Shown here one piece after another: positions 13,001 to 23,670 of a stretch of 64,000 nt of DNA. Source of the DNA: Pseudoscleropodium purum (taxonomy: Eukaryota > Streptophyta > Bryopsida > Hypnales > Brachytheciaceae); the NCBI GenBank assembly GCA_963969395.1, contig OZ017797.1, positions 17,670,001 to 17,734,000 on the forward strand, given 5' to 3'. A program made the position numbers and the translations under genes. The notes beneath the pieces are model-generated. The model made no database searches and was not told the DNA's origin. It was given only the letters and a program-made list of their open reading frames with translations. Each line of letters opens with the position of its first letter. Position 1 is the first letter of the stretch.

Positions 13001-13175
13001 ACTGCTGCAGCTGCGGCATGCCATCCCTGCGCTTCTTCAGAAGGCTCTCCTCCCGCTTGTTCTTCCGGATCTCCACCATGTTATCCTCCCTCTTCCTGCG
13101 GGCTTCATCGGCATCCACTGCCAACTTGTAGCCCTTTTTGCGAACCTCCACGCGAGCATTGGGACGGAGAGACAT
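10084..13175 (-). CDS. Importin subunit alpha (nuclear import adaptor)
   Basis: Importin alpha binds classical nuclear localisation signals and links cargo to importin beta for passage through nuclear pores. Nine exons on the minus strand join in frame: 13175-12960, 12697-12598, 12475-12384, 12282-12151, 11801-11616, 11388-11225, 11102-11024, 10829-10701 and 10587-10084, all with GT-AG introns. The product is 533 residues, the usual length for the family. Residues 1-72 (exon 1) are the lysine/arginine-rich importin-beta-binding region, with [15 protein letters not shown] and KKRR. Armadillo repeats follow. They carry the W...N signal-binding ladder: W141/N145, W183/N187, W226/N230, W352/N356 and W394/N398. 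W267 has Y271 in place of Asn, which is common in the central repeat. The C-terminal tail is acidic, then Gly/Ala/Pro-rich and ends in GGFNFG. The start at 13175 is chosen because MSLRPNAR is the conserved plant N-terminus. The gene looks intact. Confidence 0.97.
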
Positions 13176-13530
13176 TTTTCGAAAAACCAAAAACTCGCGC
13201 ACAACAAAACAAAATAACACGAGGAAACCCCTAAATATCCAAAGCAGAGGCAAGTCGACCCATGCGCAAACTATGCCGGGGAGTAAAGGACGGCAAGAAT
13301 GTGGAGATTACGAATCCTAGTAGCTATGGAGATACAAAGAGGAAGAGGGAAGAGCAGGAGGCGGAAACAGCAGAACGAGAGAGAAGCTTTGGGGGACGGC
13401 ATCGCCAATGAGACCCCATATAGAATCGGGCCCGGACGCCGAGTGTATAACCGGGAGACCTCCGCGGCTTGTAGACCGGTTTTCATTCGGTGGAGGGACC
13501 GTTGGGCCGGTTCTTGAAATTCAAATTTGC
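13176..13530 (-). promoter_or_regulatory. Upstream region of importin alpha
   Basis: This is a GC-rich stretch directly upstream of the start codon. TATA-like sequences on the minus strand lie at about 13416-13423 (CTATATGG) and 13443-13450 (GTTATACA), which would give a leader of roughly 240-270 nt. This is a candidate core promoter only. The transcription start cannot be read from sequence. Confidence 0.35.
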
Positions 13531-13888
13531 ACTGTGAGTGGTGCCAGGGTGGGGGACGTGCCTATGAGCTGGCGGTGCGTGGTGCGTCCAAAGCTGGGCT
13601 TGCATGATCTGGATTCTGTGGTCTGTGGACTGGGTCGGATCGTGGGATTTCTAGGGTTTGCGTGGCTGCTGCATGTGGCTGGCCTGCATTTAAATTATAA
13701 ACCCTCAACAATCTAAGAAGCCTAATATTTTGAACAACTTACGTAACATACAAGGTGCATGAATTGACGTATAACCTATAGAAGAAGGCTTGAAAATTGC
13801 TCGGGCCTAAACAACCACCTCTATGAAAGTGTCAAAAATAGTGCACAAGGATATAGAATTGGAAGTGACTTTGTGTAGTAGGAAATTG

Positions 13889-14178
13889 CATTAGAAGATT
13901 TTTGGGGCCTCTGGATGCTTGCGAGTTATCACAGCCTGCAAATGTAGGAAACAGATTCGGTATAGCAGTCTGACGTGGCCGAGTCCTTGCCACGTCATTG
14001 ACCAAAAAAATAATAATAATAAATTTATTTTTTTTAATTTTGCATTTGGAGACTAAAAAAAATTTATTTTTTTATGAAAAAGAAAATTTTGACAATGGGC
14101 CGTTCCCCTCACTACGGGAAACAACTGTGGGGAACAGGCCCGAAACAAGCTTCTGGACCCCCCAATACTCTTCTAATG
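13889..14178 (-). mobile_element. MITE, TGACGTGGC-pair family, copy B
   Basis: The 290-bp element has terminal inverted repeats: CATTAGAAGATTTTTGGGG at the left and the reverse complement of CATTAGAAGAGTATTGGGG at the right. Relative to copy A (3655-3947) it is inverted. The internal pair TGACGTGGC, 9 nt, GCCACGTCA (13971-13997) is a perfect 9-bp inverted repeat. The centre is A/T-rich. It lies about 700 bp upstream of the importin alpha start codon. Confidence 0.75.
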
Positions 14179-14346
14179 CCATCCATGTGTATGCTTTTAG
14201 GCTCTTGAGCAAGTGAAATGGGTTACTATTATGTGTAGTCTTTGCTCATAATAAAGTTCTCAATCTTTTGAGGTTAAAATACAAGTGTATTGAATGGATT
14301 GTATAGGTTGAACCTTTCTCACTGCAACATCTCATACTCCATAATC

Positions 14347-14514
14347 GAATTAGCAAAGACAATGCGGGCCCCCGCATGCAGTCAAGATGAAGAGACATGT
14401 GTTCATATGGCCCCTATGAAAAAGACATGTGTCCCTATGAACTCTTTGACTACATAAACCTCTCTTAATGCATAGTCCCAATAACAGACACTAAAAAAGG
14501 TTCTACTTGTAGTA
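14347..14514 (+). repeat. Dispersed repeat R3, copy 1
   Basis: This aligns with 55696-55835 in the same orientation. Shared blocks include TTAGCAAAGA, GTCAAGATG.AGAGACATGT, ACATAAACCTCTCTTA and TCTACTTGTA. The copies are diverged and differ by small insertions. No coding content or termini were identified. Confidence 0.6.
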
Positions 14515-14840
14515 AATTTTGATTTATAGTGAAAAATGAATAAAATGGAAATATATAGTGGATCACTTTGAGACTCATTGGTTTTATTCAAAGGCATATT
14601 TTGATTCATCTCAGTTGAAGCCTATAAGCATTATTAGGGACCTCAATACCTTTGACTTTAGGAAATCATATTTTATTCACTTTGAGTTAAAAATTAAAAT
14701 TAAAATTTTCATTGTTATGTTTCTCATTTCTCTTTCTCCTACAAAAGTGTAAAAAATGTTTGATTCTACCATTTTCTACACAAGGGTCTTCCTTCCCTTA
14801 GATGTACGCTTTTTAAGCCTATTACCTTAACCTCTAAATG

Positions 14841-15460
14841 CCTAAGGCCTATTTTGAGCCTCTAGAAATTTGCTCTAAATTGAACAAAAAGCCAACAGTT
14901 TAATAAGTTGTATCCATTTTTTAAAATTGTAACCGTACAAATTCAAACTAGAGATGTTAGAGATCACATAGGAAAAAAAATATCATTTATAAGTTGGAAG
15001 ATTATAACATTTGCCCATGAAGGTGTTAAAACTATGAAAATTTTTCAATTTACTTTTTGCATATCAATTCTAAAAAGTTGGTCACCAAAAAATTATGAAG
15101 CAAAAGGCATAACATGCATAACCGCAATCAATTTATGGCTTTTCAAAATCTAATTTACAATTTTTTTAAATGAGTCTCTAATGTGATTTTTCCTCCAAGT
15201 CCTAGTATATTTGAGCCTCATTTCTAAGAGCCCTCAACACTACAGAAAGTGAAGATTGCAATGGGTATCCTTGCACAAAATCTTGAATAGAAAAGTCATA
15301 ATCATTTGTTTTCAAGATCAAATTTTTGATGCTAAACCTAGACTTCATGAAGAATCTTTCAAAAATATAAATTACTATAAATAGAAATTTGAGTAGACTT
15401 TATTTAACTTCAAAATATTGTTGACACCATATTTTGTTGCCTTGGGCAGTTAGGGGTTAA
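14841..15460 (+). repeat. Dispersed repeat R1, copy 1
   Basis: About 620 bp aligns along its length with 33691-34335 in the same orientation. Similarity runs from the TATTTTGAGC block to TTAGGGGTTAA. Shared anchors include TTTGCTCTAAATTGAA, CAAATTCAAACTAGA, AGAGCCCTCAACACTACAG and CCTTGCACAAAATCTT. No open frame, terminal repeat or target duplication was seen, so the element type is unknown. It may be part of a degraded LTR or a non-autonomous element. Confidence 0.75.
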
Positions 15461-17279
15461 AGGCTCTAAGAAGCAACTTTTTACCCAGTGAATTGAAATT
15501 GATTGGAGTAAACTAGTGTAGTAGGTGAATTTTTTTCAACAAAAAGAAGAATGAAATCCATAATGAATACAAAAAGTTTTATAATTTTTAGAATGTTAAA
15601 CATCTAGTTATAATTTTTTAAAGTAAAAGTTAGTAGGCCATTATTTCAATTCATAGGTGGTGTCACTACAAAAGGTCTAATGTCCTAGATGACAAATAAA
15701 TGATAAGTTTCTATCAATTCTTTCATCATTTAAGACGGGTTGATTCAAACATTTTTATGACAAAATTGTATCAATTCTACTATTAGCGAAACAAATATTC
15801 GTCAATGCCATATTCATTTTTGATAGATTTTAGTCAATTGCAATGTCCATTTCGATAGAGATATGAAGGACCATTGCATTTGTATACTTGTTTTGAACAC
15901 AAGAATGAGTTTTTTTTCACAGCATTTCTACTTGTCATTTGTAATATCTAGGAATCATATTTTCAACAACCTTGTCTTCCATGGATTTTGGCAATTTAAT
16001 TCTTGTTTTCAGCAATCTATTGTACTAGAATGGTTACACTTAGGTGAAAGTACACTAAGGTTGTACAAAATCGTAGTCATGGCAGAATTTTTGCCCATAA
16101 TGAAAGTTTGGAGTCAATTTTCTTATAGTTTTTGTGACTTAAAAATAATAATAAAAATAGATCAAAGTCTTACATCTTGCATACATTGATAATTGCATTA
16201 CAAAAAGTGATTTTCATCTATCGATTTAATGTATGAAGTACAAACATTAAATGTTTGTATTGTCACAAATTCAACTTTAGCATTGTTGTACTTTTTTGGA
16301 CTAGTTTAGGGTTTCATTTTTACAATTCAAAGAGCTAAATCTAATGCTCTTGTATTTAGTTACTTAGACTAAGCATTTAATGAGTGTCTTAGGATCTATG
16401 TAAGAAAATATCCTCGAAAATGTATGATTCAGTACAAAGGCCAAATTTTGACCTTAAATTGTTTTTAAGATTGTCTGATACAAAATATCATAGTTAAGAT
16501 GGACTAGCATGGAATTTTCAAAAAAATGATGTTTTGGCTTCTAATTTCTCTATCGGAGATTTCTTCTTCAATTTTAAGCTTGAGTTTGATTTTTTGTTTT
16601 AGGGTTTGCCCATTGTAAATGTCTGTATTGTGCATACAATTTGTACATCTTGAATCAATAGTCATCTGCCATATTTTGTCCAATTTGGGATTCTCCACGG
16701 TATGTAGTGCTTTTGTAGCGAGATTCCCTCTTTCTTTCCTACACATTCATGTCTGCACATTTGAAAAAAAAAGATCAAAGTTTGCGCTTATAACAAAGTA
16801 AGTAGCTGCATCTCGTTGACAGAATAAAGAGCTACATTTCAATGGCAACATTGGAGCTACAAGCAACAAAGTGAGGTATTTGACTTCTTGTTTTTTAGAT
16901 TTTTGACTTGTTGTGTAGGAATGAGTTACAGTTTCAAAATATGGAATGTTGTTTGAGTTTTATTTTAGAAGGTGGTTTAGGCAATAGTTCTCTTTTTTGG
17001 TTCTTCTTACGATAAGGTCACTTGTATAGTCATTGTATTAATTCACTAGTATAATCAATGTACAATTTCTTACAATTTAGAGTACATTTGGTACGTTTTT
17101 AGATACAAAATGGAGGCTTTGAGTTTTTCTATATACAAGTGCTTACAACATTGTATAAGTGCTAACAACGAGACAATAAGTTCAGTTGTATAATTAATGT
17201 ACAACATGTACAACATAGTGTACATCATGTTTGTTTTTTATACACTTATGGAACTTTTCATTTTATGTTTAAAAGTACA
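15461..17279. other. AT-rich intergenic DNA
   Basis: I see no supported gene here. There are scattered short frames only. TGTACA-rich sequence is noticeable from about 17030 to 17280, just before the coding relic. Confidence 0.5.
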
Positions 17280-19636
17280 ATGGCATCCAACAAAGACTAG
17301 TACGTTCGGAGCCATAGTTTTTTTAGGGACAACGAGTTTTTCAACCTCTTCAACAAAGATAACGGTTTCTGTCGCAATTACTTGGCTCCCTTGTTGCTAA
17401 TCTCACCACGAGTAGAAGATGACAATGCAAATCCAAATAAGAGTTCTTTATACAAGGAACTTGATAAATTGGTATCTTTGAAGAAGCATCCTCCTCCACA
17501 CGCCATGAGTATATAGGATTCTGAGACATTGTATGGTTTGCCAAAAACAAGTAAAAAACCACACAAATTCAAAATTCTAGTAGACCTAGTGGAAACAAAC
17601 CTTCTAGATATTTTTGTATGAGATAAGGGGAGAAAAGGGAGGTTTGGGTACGTGTATTCAAAATGTATGGATGAAAAAATACTTTTAAAAATTTGTGAAA
17701 TCTTCCTTCTTGTGTATTTAAGGGATTTGCTAAAGTCCAAGGTCATTGCAAAGTAGTTTGTTAGTGATATCATTATAGAGAAGTGGAAAAACAAGCCACT
17801 TAGTTGGGCGGAGTTTGCTAGGACTTTGACTCAAAATTAGTATAGCAAATGGTTTGAAAAGGTCAAATTTTGTTTGGCACCCATTGCAAAAATTAAATCA
17901 CAAGCTCTAATGACAAACAAATTTACAAGGCAAAAGGCATTGACAACCCTTTGCATAACCCTATTGTTGAACTTTGAAAGACCCTGCATTAATTTGAAGA
18001 GAAGGTGTACACTGAAGTATAAGATGGACAAGTCATACGAGATGGACAAGACTATATAGAAAAAAACAAAAAAGAAATCAACAACCTCATGCACCTACTA
18101 AAGTTGGTCGGGTTACAACGGCATGCAGTAACCCAAGATTACGTGAGCATTAGCAAGGAGAAAGTTCAATTGTCGACTAAAGCATTGCAAGAAGGAGTGT
18201 TGTAGAGAACCAAGGCAAAAGTTATCAACCTACGGATCAAACATGGGAATAGTGGGAGGTTTCATCAAACAGAGTTGAAGCATATGACAAAATGATAAAA
18301 AAAAAACATGCTTTTGTCCATTACAAGGCAATTCTATTGGAACTCAAACAATACAATTTACAGTATGAATTACTTGAAAATTCACAAGTTTACTTGATGA
18401 GGCAATTTGAGGTCTTGTTGGTTAATATCAATTTTTTAAAGAGAGGTGAAACTAAATTTTCTTTAAAACCTAAACCTTCGTACTTCCAATTTGACCCAAG
18501 TAATGTAGTAGGGTTAGGTACCATTTGTATGTCACCTTATGCGCTACACTTGAGTAAGTTTTCCTCAACGATATAATAGTATGCATGTGTGATCATTTGT
18601 ACCATCTATAGTGTACAGGGATTTGATTTAAGGTTTTTAGTAATTATATAGAGAATGCATTTGTTGTGGTTCATCAACTTTAGATTTGGCAAATTACATT
18701 TGTCTCTTGAGTTGTTGGGTCAATCTTTAACATTCATCATAGGAAGAGCAAGACAAGCTATTCGAAGCCTTCACATCAATAATTTTGAAGGAGCATCCAA
18801 ATATTGGTACCATTCCTCTTGGATCACCTGCATGCAATTGTCCAAACTTGTACATAATTAAATACTAAATGTACACAATTTAGTATGCAAGGGATATATG
18901 TGTACATGAAAGCTTAAGAATTTAGGTTTTCTTCTGTTTAAATAGTATACAACACTAGAAATCCATCACATTATAGTTACTAACCACTTCTTGTTTTGCT
19001 TTGTTTAGATCTAGAGAAAGTTTACCAAGAGCAATTGCAAGGATCCAAAATGTACAAACAAACATCTATTGTCACTTTCACAGGGACTTATGCCCAGCTT
19101 AGCACTAGTGAGACTGTTGTTTGGCAAAGCCTATATAGTAGCAATGCCATCAGTAGTGACGAAGGTCAAGGTGAGTCTATACAACGTCCTATGCTTTGTG
19201 TTCCTGAGTCTATATGTCCTAAACTTCCCATACTTCTAAGACTACCATCTTTACATGAAGTCATCTACCCCCCAAAGATGAAGATTGTGTTATGTCTTCC
19301 AAGGTAGGAGTCGAGGCAATTGAGCTTTTAGAGCGCATAAAAAAGTTGAAAGAAAAGGATGCAAAGTTTGAAAGAGTACAAAAGTTGAAAGAAGAAGTTG
19401 CCCAATTAGAAGGGCACAAGAATCTAAGAGAGGAAGTTAGGGTAGAGGGAATGACTTGGGCGGTGGTGAAGGTACCTCAACCCCTACTTCTTTCTCCAAT
19501 TGATATTCACAACATTGAAGTATTGAACTGTAAGACCAAAAACATGACAGTTGAAGAATCATCGAAAAAAGTCAAGGGAACAAAGAAAAAACCAAAAAAG
19601 TCGAAAAAAAGTCAAAAGATTACACCGCTTGGTTAG
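17280..19636 (+). pseudogene. Broken protein-coding relic of unknown family
   Basis: A series of plus-strand open segments, interrupted by single stops and frame changes, reads like protein rather than random AT-rich DNA. The first starts at the ATG at 17280 (MASNKD). Others cover about 17874-18059 (basic, LTTLCITLLLNFERPCINLK), 18080-18290, 18292-18576 (KKKHAFVHYKAILLELKQ onward), 18655-18861 and 18996-19307. The last is an intact 114-codon lysine- and glutamate-rich frame at 19292-19636 with heptad-like coiled-coil character and a very basic C-terminus. I recognise no domain. It could be the remains of a transposon-encoded protein or a lineage-specific gene. Some interruptions could instead be introns. 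Confidence 0.4.
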
Positions 19637-22600
19637 ATTTTGTATGCATTTGGAATGCACCCAAAAAATATATACTTGGTAAACTAATATTGTATGCATG
19701 GCCTCTAGGCCAAAATTATAATGAAATATCCTAAACACATGTATTGTCTCCATGTTAAAATATGTCTAAGTATGCATTTGAACCTCCTAAAGTATGCATC
19801 AAAATGCAAAAGTTCTTCATTTACAAAACTTTAGAAAAAAAGTACCCAAACAAAGTTCGTCTAATTTGAAAAAAAAGTCACAAAAAACTATATATTAAGT
19901 TTATACTAATTTGATATGCAATATATTATAAAATGTGGCCTTAAGGTTTATCGAGTGCATCCAAATCCACAATAAGTACTTCATCAAATTTTAGTACTTC
20001 AAAATTAGATTGTAGTGAATCAGGTCTCTTGAGGATGTCTACCTAGCTTGAAAAGGGATGGAACCACTAAGCCAAAGTTTATGTGAACCTCATAGTAATT
20101 TGCAAAACATTTAAAGCCCCATGTAAACTTGACTTGTGGTTGAATACCATTGTAAGATACCTTTACTATCACGCAAAACAAAATTTGTTCTCAAAGAAAC
20201 ATGAGTACACTCTTCTCTTGGAATTCATGTCCATATTTACACATGAAGGTTAAGGGCACCATCTAAAAACAAAAATACAATATTTTAAAAATTTGAAGCA
20301 TCAACAAAACAGCCAGCAAAAAACTTACAAGTTGACAAAACATGTAGCAAAAACTTACATTGACAGAAACTTACAAGTTGACCAAATAGACACCCACTAC
20401 CACACGACAAGCAAAATTAACAGAACAAGTTCCTAAAGAATCCTTTTCATGTGCCATAGATTCGCTTCCACCCTAATTCCAAAGTGCTCAACAAGGATTT
20501 TCTAGAATGTCATGTTCTCTAATGGATATAACAATTTTTTGCTTTTCCCTAAATGAAATTAAGGAGAAATACTTGGAGAGAAGAATTTTTTTTTTTCAAA
20601 AAATATTTGGACATTCTCCTTGTCAACTATCCCCTTTACTATACAACCCAAAGAAACTCATAGAAAGTATTTCTTTGCTAGATTATAAGTATCATACATT
20701 GGGAAATAACAAGGATTTTTTTTATACTTTTTGAATTTTCAACCTTTTTATTACTAATTCTAAGTTTTTCACGACTGATCTTTTTTCCAGTAAGTCTGTA
20801 GGCTAACCATGAGATGTAGTAAGGCCATCATATACTTGGCAAGTTTGTGCAATTAACCACTTAAGGACTCAACCTGCACTCTAAAGCTTTAAATTTAAAA
20901 CTGGAATTCATTCTTTCTGCAACAATAGGTGTCGTATAATCAAACAATAGATTTACGAAACTCTAATTGACCATATGTAGGCCATAGTAAGCTTAGGGCA
21001 AGATCTTTAGGTGTCCAATGAAGGCCACGTACATGAACCTCAATTTGGCCATGAGGGATCATAAATGAAGGCCAAGTCTGACAAGTTTGCCTGTGGCAAT
21101 ATTTGTTGGTCTGAACAAATAGATTATCAAACCTGAGCCCTAATGGATTACTTATTGTGTGTTTCACTCAAAAATCCTCTTCTCTCTCCTTTAGGCAACA
21201 TTGAAGGATTATTTAAAAACTAGTATTGGCAAGAGTGAGGAGTCCCTTATCTAGTATCCTATTTATACTAGCAGTTGGAGTTTTTAAAAGAAATTCTAAA
21301 AGACTACAAAAGTTTGTAAAAGACAATGGGAGTTTCCAAAGGATTATGCAAGCTTGGGGAAGACTATAAAAGATCTTAAAATATTATAAAAGGTTTTACA
21401 AGACACTAGAAGTATCAAAATATCTAAAAGATTTTTGAATGTCTATGATATCACTTCCCTTTTTTGCAATGTGGTATTGCATTTCATGTATTTGTAGCCT
21501 TATAGATCTATGGTTCATGGCAACAACAAAGTTTTGTGTTGTTTACAACTATGGTTTAGGATTGCCAATTACATTACATTGAATTGTTGTACTTTTGAAA
21601 ACTTAAATTCAAAATAACATTCTAGAATATTGTCTTTGATTTACAACTAAAAGTAAGAGTGGTAGTGACAATGAAAGCATAGGAAGAAAGAACTTACAGA
21701 GTTACAAGTAGCACATGCAATAACAGAAGCTGAAGATCAAGGTGGCCCCTTGAAAAATATAGTCAATATGTAATGCAAGTTGTTCACTACCTATAATTCT
21801 AGTGACTCAATCAAGAAACCTATGAACTCACTCTTTCAATTGCTATTGAATAAAATAACATTTGACGGATATTTGAAATGTAAATTTGAGTATCGATCTT
21901 TTGTGATTGAGAATCCACTATGTTTTCTCTATTAATTGTAATTATTTACGAGTTGCTTATTAACTCTTAAATGTCATATCTCTTAATTTGATATTTTAAA
22001 TAGGTGGTCAACACTAAAACATTAGTTTATAGATCCTTTTGATCACAATGTTCTATGTATTTAGCATACTTTTCATACATCATGAACTTATAAGTTGGTA
22101 TTCGTTTCATGTACAATAGATTTTTAATAGATAGAGAGATTATTTTGAAACAGAGTCTAAACTTAATGTTGATAGAGAAAAGATTTTGTCTACATTTATT
22201 ATTTTTATAAGACATTGTGGTTGGTTTTGTGGCAAGAATAACAATTGTACATCCCAAACTTTGACTCAAATAAGAAAAACTAGGTGTAGACAATGGAATT
22301 GAAAGTAATATGTTTTTCCTTTGACCACCTATAAAATGTCTTTTTTTCCTAAAAAGTAAGCTAACCATAATACTTGTAGATATTTCTATGATTTCATGTC
22401 CTGTAGCAAAAGAAATTGAGAATTCCATCAATCTAAGTAAGGTGGCAATGGCTAAAATCAAATTGAATCATCAACCAATCTTTAAAATATTTAGATGAAA
22501 ATAGTCTAAAATATTCTAAAGATAGATAAAAATTCCAATCTTCAAAGAAGGCCAACGTGAATAAAGTGTCTATTAGTGATGACAATAAGCCAATACTCAA

Positions 22601-23342
22601 AGGATCTAAAATATTCTAAACATATACATGAATGCAAAAAACATTTCTAGGTACATTATGAAATTGAGTTTCAAATATTTTTAGAATATTCATACAAGTA
22701 TAGAAATGGACGATTATCCAAACCTTAAGTTAGTTTGTTAGTTTTGTTTTGTTTGTTATGGTGAGATTTCCTAGACCATCTGTCCCCTAATTGCATCCTT
22801 AATTGGTTTCGTTAGAAAGCCCTTGGCAAGGAGAGGTGCATGGGCTCTATTTCATGGCATTTGACCCTATGGCATGCAAGTTATTGAATTTCAAGGTTTT
22901 TATGAATTATAAAATTACTTTCACTTTTATTTTGACTATGGCAATGACATGGGGCACACTAGTTTTCTTGAAAATTCATTATTTTTAATTGCCTATGTGT
23001 TAAAAATTAGTTTAGTGTGGTAATTAAGCACCAAAGTATGCAAAATTGTTGAAGTGCATGGTTACAAACATTATATGCAACGACCAAACATTGAAATCAC
23101 TCAATTGCTACAAAAACCGAGGGACTATACCAGGACAATACCGCTCAAGTATGAATAAATTATACACTTTTGGATGGGATTGCTTCACTTTCATAATGTG
23201 TTTTCATGCACATATAATATGTTTCATCTATATCAATGGATGTTAATAGCTTCCAAACCTTTCCAATGGGGATTGCTTTCAATGCTGCCCAAAAATAATG
23301 AAAAAAAAAACAACCAAAAAACCCCCCAAAATTAAAAAATAA
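19637..23342. other. AT-rich intergenic DNA
   Basis: There is no supported gene. The longest open frame, 22027-22461 on the minus strand, has no convincing domain. The rest is short chance frames in low-GC sequence. Confidence 0.5.
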
Positions 23343-23670
23343 TTAGTTACCTCCAATCCATGTATAGAATATTATATTCTGGACAGTACTGTGCAGCACA
23401 GGGTCGAAAAACAGGACCATGGGGGGAGTCAAGTCAGACCATGAGCGACCCGACTCCGCCTTGGACCCTGGCTGGTAGGTCCCGACACTGCAGTACTGGG
23501 GACCACGAGTCCACGGTCCAAGAGCTTGGGCCCTACTTAACGTACCCGATCCATCGTCGTCTTCACTAGCCTCACTCGTTCTGCACTGCAAATCGTTCTC
23601 GCCATTTCGCAAAATTCTTCGATTGCTGTTGAGTAATTAACTTAGCAGAGCCCTCCTCCGATCTGCAGCT
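23343..23670 (+). promoter_or_regulatory. Promoter and leader region of the aminotransferase gene
   Basis: GC content jumps here immediately upstream of the ATG at 23671. A TATAGAATATTATATTCT sequence near 23363-23380 could contain the TATA box, and the following 290 bp would be the leader. I cannot locate the transcription start. Confidence 0.35.

Noticed and set aside
22027..22461. A 144-codon minus-strand frame with weak resemblance to the end of Copia RNase H
   Set aside because: Only a loose ST.....S.YLSQS-like pattern was seen, with no QMDV, YVDD or RTKHID motif and no reverse transcriptase upstream on that strand.
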